From Flavobacteriales bacterium (GTDB lineage Bacteria; Bacteroidota; Bacteroidia; Flavobacteriales; Flavobacteriaceae): DNA of 8,499 nt. How positions within the stretch are numbered: position 1 is the stretch's first letter; every line of letters starts with the position of its first letter. The position numbers were made by a program, and so were the translations under genes. The stretch is taken from contig QIIH01000120.1 in the NCBI GenBank assembly GCA_003229235.1, positions 1 to 8,499 on the forward strand. Direction: 5' to 3'. Below the pieces are notes generated by a model. That model was not told where the DNA came from, did not search any database, and saw only the letters and a program-made list of their open reading frames with translations. Positions 3,839 to 8,499 of the stretch are shown here, piece after piece.

Positions 3839-4360
3839 ATGAAAGCCCTTCTTTTTATTACAATCTCTTTGGGCCTGTTATTACTCGGATTTTCTGGTTG
3901 TCAGGATCAGGATGATTCACAGAGGACAGCTGTTAGTGATGCGATAAACGATACTCAGGCAAATGAACAGGACGATAGTTTCTTGGTCCGTATAGATGGT
4001 ATTGACTTAAATGCCGATGCCGTCGTCACTACTTTATTTGATCTAGGCCAGACTGAGGTACTTCAAATTACAGGGACCAATAGTCAGACGGGAGCTTCGC
4101 TAAGTCTTCGGTTTCCGGCCTCGATGGATGTGGGGTCTTATGCCTATAGCGGCACTACAGACCAGGACGCCGTGGTGGGCTTCTACGACCCGGGAATGAC
4201 CATGACGGGCTCCTTTGTTTCTCAATCGGGGATACTCAATATAACCGTTTATAACACAGCTCTGCGAACGATAAACGGCAATTCTGTATTTACCCTGTCA
4301 GACCCGGTAGCAGGCAGTGTTATTGAAGTGAGTTTTTGCGAGTTTTCGGCCGCGTTTTAG
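3839..4360 (+). CDS. Surface lipoprotein, DUF6252-like
   Basis: Predicted lipoprotein of 173 residues. A Lys-initiated hydrophobic signal (2-17) ends in the lipobox FSGC with lipidated Cys21. The residues after it, QDQDD, are acidic and resemble the lipoprotein export signal that sends Bacteroidota lipoproteins to the cell surface. The mature part is Ser/Thr/Gly-rich and beta-strand-like: SFLVRIDGIDLNADAV, LQITGTNSQTGASLSLRFP, MDVGSYAYSGT, GSFVSQSGILNITVY, and RTINGNSVFTLSDP. That order matches the Bacteroidota DUF6252 pattern by memory, not by search. Function is unknown. The middle of the gene is unusually G+C-rich for this window (70 of 120 bases at 4081-4200, against 22 of 60 in one stress-gene row at 2341-2400), a hint of recent acquisition. 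Its stop overlaps the convergent hydrolase stop by 4 bases. Confidence 0.82.
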   Translation: MKALLFITISLGLLLLGFSGCQDQDDSQRTAVSDAINDTQANEQDDSFLVRIDGIDLNADAVVTTLFDLGQTEVLQITGTNSQTGASLSLRFPASMDVGSYAYSGTTDQDAVVGFYDPGMTMTGSFVSQSGILNITVYNTALRTINGNSVFTLSDPVAGSVIEVSFCEFSAAF

Positions 4361-5220
4361 CTTGATAAAGACGTTGGCGTCTTAAAAAACCCTAAAACCT
4401 TCTCCACTACCTCATTCATATGCGCCGAAAGAGAATCATCTTCCCAAGGATGTTTTATGCCAAAAACATGATCGGCCCCTTCGACAACAAAAAGTTGGCT
4501 TTTTGGACTCCATTTATGAAGGTTTTCTCCATCGGCTAATGTTACAGAGGTATCTGCGTTGCCATGAACAATTAAGTGCGGGACATCGATTGCCTGTGCG
4601 GCTGTTTTGATTGTAAGCCTAGCTTCGTTTGCTATAAAGTCTTGATAAAAGGAAAATTTATGCGGCAGCTGTTGTTTGGTTCGGGTATTCTCAACATGCG
4701 TTATGCCATTGTTCTTCCAATCTTCAAAATGCTGCGTGCCTTCTAAAAACCTGCTGCGAAAGTCGCAAACACCTGCTAGAGAAACTATTTTTTTAATGCG
4801 TTTGTCTTGCGAAGCAGTAAGAGTAACAATTCCTCCACCGCGGCTATGTCCTATAATGTAAATTTGATCTAGATTGGTTTCAGATTGATGTGGGTTACTC
4901 GTCCAAATCCAATCTAAAACACTTTGCAAATCGTCTATTTCTTTGCTATACGTATTATTGGCAAAGGCCTCCAAGTCTGGAAAATCGATGGGATTCTCTA
5001 ACGTTCCTCCGTTATGAGAAAAATTAAATTTTACAAAAAAATAGCCTGCCTTGGCAAATTGCTGGGCCATAATATCCCAAGCACCCCAATCTTTGAAGCC
5101 CTTATAACCATGACAAAAAATAACTACAGGCTTTTGGAGGGCATCTTGATTAAAAAATAAATCGGTCACAATTGGTCGCCCATGCTGTCCAGTTATCGCT
5201 ATGTTTTTTACAATTGTCAT
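4357..5220 (-). CDS. Alpha/beta hydrolase (serine esterase/peptidase type)
   Basis: Probable cytosolic hydrolase of 287 residues with no signal peptide. The complete catalytic set of the alpha/beta fold is visible: oxyanion-strand motif VVIFCHGYKGFKDWG (32-46), nucleophile elbow GHSRGG with Ser126, acid Asp223 in LIVHGNADTSV, and His251 in VEGADHVFG. The region between about 152 and 205 forms the lid. The pattern is that of the dienelactone hydrolase/BAAT-like and prolyl-oligopeptidase-like group, which cleaves small esters or amides; the substrate cannot be predicted. The ATG at 5220 overlaps the TGA of the upstream nuclease gene as ATGA, so translation is probably coupled and the two are one operon. 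The function need not be related to DNA repair. The gene ends by overlapping the convergent lipoprotein gene. Confidence 0.92.
   Translation of the reverse strand: MTIVKNIAITGQHGRPIVTDLFFNQDALQKPVVIFCHGYKGFKDWGAWDIMAQQFAKAGYFFVKFNFSHNGGTLENPIDFPDLEAFANNTYSKEIDDLQSVLDWIWTSNPHQSETNLDQIYIIGHSRGGGIVTLTASQDKRIKKIVSLAGVCDFRSRFLEGTQHFEDWKNNGITHVENTRTKQQLPHKFSFYQDFIANEARLTIKTAAQAIDVPHLIVHGNADTSVTLADGENLHKWSPKSQLFVVEGADHVFGIKHPWEDDSLSAHMNEVVEKVLGFFKTPTSLSS
4368..4383. other. Short hairpin at the convergent gene junction
   Basis: AAGACG-ttgg-CGTCTT is a perfect 6-bp stem inside the last codons of the hydrolase gene and 7 bases beyond the lipoprotein stop. It has no T-tract after it in either direction, so it is at best a weak 3'-end stabiliser or factor-assisted termination site. 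Confidence 0.2.
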
Positions 5221-7958
5221 GTGAGTTCTTTTTCAACAAAAGGTGTTTGGGGGTTACAAATCTCAATAATAAGTTTAGTTAGTTGTGCTTCAAAAGCGGC
5301 TAGCAATTTAGGAGTGATGCTTTTGTTTTCAGTCTTGTCCATCGAAGCCTCGGCGAAGGTGGAATGCAATTCTTCTGTGAAAGTCACTGGCATAAAACCG
5401 TCTTTCATATTTTTAAACGAAATGATTCCTGCTACATTCGGGAGCACTTGATTGTTTTTATAATACAGCAGTGAATAGGCCAGTACTTGAAAACCTTTGC
5501 TAAATTTATAATCGGACAAAAGAGAATCCCAAGAAGAAAGCTTTAACTGAGACCGGTCTACTTTGCCGGTTTTGTAATCGATTATTCGCAGGGAATCGTC
5601 AAGTAAATCAACTCGATCTATTTCTCCTCTTAGCATTACGGGATAGGACAAAGACGGAATGTCAAGGGCGCATTCAAGTTTTTGCTCTAAGCCCAAGAGC
5701 CTTATTTTATGTCCTTTTTTTAAGAGTGCGATATCTTGGTTTATTGCAAGGCGAACATATTGTTTTGCAACTTCAAAAATGATTCGGTTGTGGCCAAGCA
5801 GATAATGTTTTGATTTAAACTCTTTGTCACAGCTAGCCGTTACAGTGGCGGTTATTTTTTTATGAAGTGCAAGTAAAGCAGGTTCTTGCAATGTTTGATT
5901 TATGAAGTTTTTATAAAGCAATTCGATGCTTTGATGTACAATAGTTCCTAAAGTGTTATGGGCAATAGTTTCTTCTACTTCGTTGTCTGGTTGAATGCCT
6001 AACAATCGTTGTTTATAAAAGTCGATTGGATTACGAATATAACTTGTAAGGGCAGAAGGCGAGAATCCCTTTTCGGCAATTTTTTGTAGCCGTTGTGTCG
6101 CCAAGAAAGTTTTTTGTACTTCGATTGGCACGGTGCTTTTATTAAAAAAAACGGCTTCTAACGATTGATGTTCTACTAAGTGATTAGGATTGTTCTCGTT
6201 TTCGATCTGTAAAATGAGCCTACTCTTTTCTTTAGTCGACATACCCTGCTGGGAGTTAACATAGAGCAAATCTACATGTTTCGCTCGGTGCATAAGACGA
6301 TAAAAATGATAAGTAAATACTGCATCTTTCTCAAAATACGAAGGCAGCTCGAAAGCCTTTTTTAAATCAGAAGTAATAAACGAGGGCATAGATTTACCAG
6401 CTGGAATATCTCCTTCGTTTACAGAAATCATAATAACTCTTTCAAAGTCTAACAGGCGTGTTTCTAGCACCCCCATTATTTGTAGGCCGCTGTAAGCATC
6501 GCCGTGAAAGTCTAGGCTCGCCGAATTTAGTTGTTGTATGAACATAACTTTTAGCGCGTCGCCTGTTTGCAGTTTTGGGTACTGATCTTGAACAATCTCT
6601 AGATTTTTTAAAATTTCTAGCAATCTCACTTTTGCACTTTGAAAGACTACTTGAGAAGAATCTTCGTAGGCGAGTAAATTTGCTATCCGTTTTAAAAAAT
6701 CTGCTCCAGAAAGATTCCAACTAGAAAAGAGCAAGCTTAAAATTGAATGATCTTCTGGCTTCGAATACGACAAAATTTGATCTAAACTAAGTTGAATTTG
6801 GTTGTTTTCAGCAATTACAGCAAGAACATCGCTTGCCGAACGAACCAACTTTTTAGAAATAGAATGGCTAAGTACCTTAAAAACATCTTTATAATAGATA
6901 GTGTCGCCATCAAAGGATAGCGTTGAGAGCAATAAAAACCATTGCGCCAATGGAATACTCTTAAAAGGCATTCCCATTGTGACATTTACCTGAGAAAGGT
7001 TATCGGGTAGAGAGTTTAACAAAGGAATCAATAGGGCTTCGTCTGCGAGCACCACCGCTGTGTTAGAAAGTTCGGCCTTAGTTAACGCAGAAAGAAGATT
7101 ACCAGCATACTTAACTTGCGAAATAGCACTAGGAGACTCAACAATTTTAAATTTCTTTTGAGAAGAATAGTTGTTTGCTACAATTTGCGGCTCCGATTGT
7201 TGGTATACCTTCCAGTTTTTAAAATACTCCCGCATAAAATGCGAAGCACTGTGCTTATTATCGTTTAAGAATCGAGAATCGGCATCCCAATACATAATAG
7301 TATTATCACGCTCGAGTAATTCTTGAAAAAGATGCTGCTCGGCATTGTTTAAAGCGTTAAATCCAATAAACGCATGAAAGGTGTCCGAATGTGCACTGTG
7401 ATACAATTCGACTTGGCTAGCGGCTTCTCTGTAAACCATACCTTGATAGCCAACACCCTTAGAAAGTAGATGTTCTGTAAAAGCAGTATAGTATCCGTGT
7501 AAATGAGACCAAAACGACAAATACTGAATCATTAAGGGAGTTTTCTCTGGCTGCATTATCCAGTGATTCATATCCTGGATACTGTGTAAATAATTAAAAA
7601 ACGCCTTAGGGTCTACTAAGTAACGATCAATCTCGTTAAAGTCTCCCATTAAGGTTGGTGCCCAGTTTATAAAGGAGTCAAATGGTTCTTTGGGTTCTTT
7701 AGGGAATGTGGTAAGGTATACTTCGTAAAGCTCGAAGAGCAGCGGAGTATTTTCTAAAATGGCTAGATCTGCCACTTGTTGAATAAAACCTTCAATACTC
7801 AGAATCTCGGGTAAAAAGCTAGCCCCTTGACTGTTATTTACAATTACTTTTTTAAGAAAGTTGCCCGATCTTATACTTGGTAGTACACATCGTAGTTTGG
7901 TAGTATCCGGAACAGTTTGAGAAAGATGTCGCCAAGTTTCTTCTAAAAAGGATTGCAT
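5217..7958 (-). CDS. PD-(D/E)XK nuclease family protein, AddB-like
   Basis: Predicted 913-residue DNA repair/recombination protein, the likely nuclease-pseudohelicase subunit of a two-subunit AddAB-type enzyme that processes double-strand ends. The C-terminal RecB-type nuclease domain (about 630-913) has every expected element: FSPSALTSYIRNPIDFYKQRLLGI, LGTIVHQSIE with His675, GEIDRVD with Asp781, RIIDYKTGK with Asp794 and Lys796, and GFQVLAY with Gln824 and Tyr828. Upstream, helicase-like remnants remain (VVLADEALLIPLLNSLP near 302-318; VLETRLLDFERVIMISVNEGDIP near 497-519). The N-terminus has no Walker A loop, so it cannot be an ATP motor. The Cys cluster that binds 4Fe-4S in Bacillus AddB is not visible around the nuclease domain. 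The ATG at 7958 is 11 bases after a terminator hairpin. No AddA helicase gene is in view. Confidence 0.88.
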   Translation of the reverse strand: MQSFLEETWRHLSQTVPDTTKLRCVLPSIRSGNFLKKVIVNNSQGASFLPEILSIEGFIQQVADLAILENTPLLFELYEVYLTTFPKEPKEPFDSFINWAPTLMGDFNEIDRYLVDPKAFFNYLHSIQDMNHWIMQPEKTPLMIQYLSFWSHLHGYYTAFTEHLLSKGVGYQGMVYREAASQVELYHSAHSDTFHAFIGFNALNNAEQHLFQELLERDNTIMYWDADSRFLNDNKHSASHFMREYFKNWKVYQQSEPQIVANNYSSQKKFKIVESPSAISQVKYAGNLLSALTKAELSNTAVVLADEALLIPLLNSLPDNLSQVNVTMGMPFKSIPLAQWFLLLSTLSFDGDTIYYKDVFKVLSHSISKKLVRSASDVLAVIAENNQIQLSLDQILSYSKPEDHSILSLLFSSWNLSGADFLKRIANLLAYEDSSQVVFQSAKVRLLEILKNLEIVQDQYPKLQTGDALKVMFIQQLNSASLDFHGDAYSGLQIMGVLETRLLDFERVIMISVNEGDIPAGKSMPSFITSDLKKAFELPSYFEKDAVFTYHFYRLMHRAKHVDLLYVNSQQGMSTKEKSRLILQIENENNPNHLVEHQSLEAVFFNKSTVPIEVQKTFLATQRLQKIAEKGFSPSALTSYIRNPIDFYKQRLLGIQPDNEVEETIAHNTLGTIVHQSIELLYKNFINQTLQEPALLALHKKITATVTASCDKEFKSKHYLLGHNRIIFEVAKQYVRLAINQDIALLKKGHKIRLLGLEQKLECALDIPSLSYPVMLRGEIDRVDLLDDSLRIIDYKTGKVDRSQLKLSSWDSLLSDYKFSKGFQVLAYSLLYYKNNQVLPNVAGIISFKNMKDGFMPVTFTEELHSTFAEASMDKTENKSITPKLLAAFEAQLTKLIIEICNPQTPFVEKELT

Positions 7959-7969
7959 GGTATAAAAAT

Positions 7970-8003
7970 AAAAAACGCCTTCGAATTAACGAAGACGTTT
8001 TTT
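7970..8003 (-). terminator. Intrinsic terminator of the OmpA-family gene
   Basis: On the minus strand the transcript folds AAAAAACG-U-CUUCG, loop UUAAUU, CGAAG-G-CGUUUUUU, followed by more U/A. The stem is continuous with one G-U wobble (7978/7995). On the plus strand the same position would be a C-A mismatch, so it is built for minus-strand transcripts. It follows the OmpA stop by 28 bases and ends 11 bases before the nuclease start codon. Confidence 0.85.
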
Positions 8004-8031
8004 ATTTTTATATAAAAGTTATTGAATATTC

Positions 8032-8499
8032 TTAATTTTTATTTAAAAGAATCTCAACTCTTCTGTTTCTTTCTCTACCATCTCTAGTGTCATTTGACAT
8101 AAGTGGTTGAGATTCTCCGAAACCTCTACTTGTAAGTCTAGATTTGTCAATCCCTTGCTCAACTAACCAATCTACAACAGATTGCGCTCTTCCTTCAGAT
8201 AATTTTTGATTATTAGCTTCACCACCTACACTATCAGTATGACCATCAATGTAGAAAGTAGCGTTATCATATTCGTTTAAGATACCTGCAATGTTCTCAA
8301 GAATTTCTGCAGATTCGAATTTGATATCTGTTTTACCTGTGTTGAATAGGATAGTTTTTGCATAGTCTCTTAAAGCTGCTTTAACTGCTTCAGGAAGTTC
8401 AGGACAACCATCGTTTGCAACTGTTCCAGCAACATCAGGACAGTTATCGTCTTTATCTAATACACCGTCACCGTCACTATCAGGATAAGGGCAACCACC
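8032..8499 (-). CDS. OmpA family outer-membrane protein, C-terminal part (5' end outside window)
   Basis: The last 155 residues are visible and the frame is open to the window edge. The visible start holds thrombospondin type-3 calcium-binding repeats (CPYPDSDGDGVLDKDDNCPD, then GTVANDGCPE), with the DxDxDG and DNCPD signatures. A peptidoglycan-binding OmpA C-terminal domain follows: ILFNTGKTDIKFESAEILENIAGIL, then YIDGHTDSVGG, NQKLSEGRAQSVVDWLVEQGI, and SRGFGESQPLMSNDTRDGRERNRRVEI. The conserved Asp and Arg that bind diaminopimelate are in GHTDSVG and NRRVEI. Family members have an N-terminal beta-barrel or repeat region, which would lie beyond 8499. The protein tethers the outer membrane to peptidoglycan. 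Codon choice is strongly biased (GGT, GTT, TCT), as in highly expressed genes, and transcription ends at the strong terminator just downstream. Confidence 0.95.
   Translation of the reverse strand, partial: GGCPYPDSDGDGVLDKDDNCPDVAGTVANDGCPELPEAVKAALRDYAKTILFNTGKTDIKFESAEILENIAGILNEYDNATFYIDGHTDSVGGEANNQKLSEGRAQSVVDWLVEQGIDKSRLTSRGFGESQPLMSNDTRDGRERNRRVEILLNKN

Noticed and set aside
4368..4383. Bidirectional intrinsic terminator between the convergent genes
   Set aside because: The 6-bp stem is followed by A residues on the plus strand and by a mixed sequence on the minus strand, so it lacks the U-tract an intrinsic terminator needs.
6442..6720. Minus-strand frame of 92 codons inside the nuclease gene
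   Set aside because: A shifted frame of the nuclease gene, Arg/Ser-rich and without family features. The nuclease frame itself is uninterrupted here.

Overview
The window looks like chromosome of a marine-type Flavobacteriaceae member (Bacteroidota). The sequence is AT-rich and start codons lack Shine-Dalgarno sites. There is a perfect Bacteroidota-type -7 promoter element (TAnnTTTG). The proteins also fit: a tandem-domain universal stress protein, a DUF6252-like lipoprotein with an acidic export tag after the lipobox Cys, a thrombospondin-3/OmpA porin, and an AddB-like nuclease without a Walker A motif. The family-level assignment is inference from protein style.

Left block (1-2049, all minus strand). 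In transcription order it holds a GNAT acetyltransferase, a promoter with a possible 20-codon leader ORF, an unrecognised 74-aa protein, an XRE-family repressor and a MATE transporter cut off by the window edge. Between the 74-aa gene and the repressor lies a striking operator-like array of four GAAC/GTTC half-sites phased about one helical turn apart. This suggests an autoregulated module that may also control the transporter.

Middle block (2178-4360, plus strand). A universal stress protein is followed by a cluster of GC-rich hairpins that includes tRNA-like fragments, and then by an intact tRNA-Ala(GGC). Next comes about 690 bp without a credible gene, densely packed with hairpins and repeats. 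It contains a roughly 127-bp tandem unit whose hairpin positions are conserved while stem sequences differ, three GGGAG-framed hairpins, two near-identical REP-like hairpins and a long imperfect inverted repeat. Two of the hairpins have U-tracts only if read on the minus strand, and the REP-like stems pair completely (G-U) only on the minus strand. The array may therefore derive from minus-strand structured RNAs. It ends at a lipoprotein gene of locally raised G+C.

Right block (8499-4357, minus strand). The 3' end of an OmpA/TSP3 outer-membrane protein closes with a good intrinsic terminator. Eleven bases later an AddB/RecB-type nuclease begins, and its stop codon overlaps the start of an alpha/beta hydrolase (ATGA), so those two form one translationally coupled operon. 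The hydrolase and lipoprotein genes converge with overlapping stop codons.

No CRISPR array, insertion sequence or phage gene is visible. The least explained parts are the 3150-3730 hairpin array, the tRNA-like fragments beside it and the XRE operator array.
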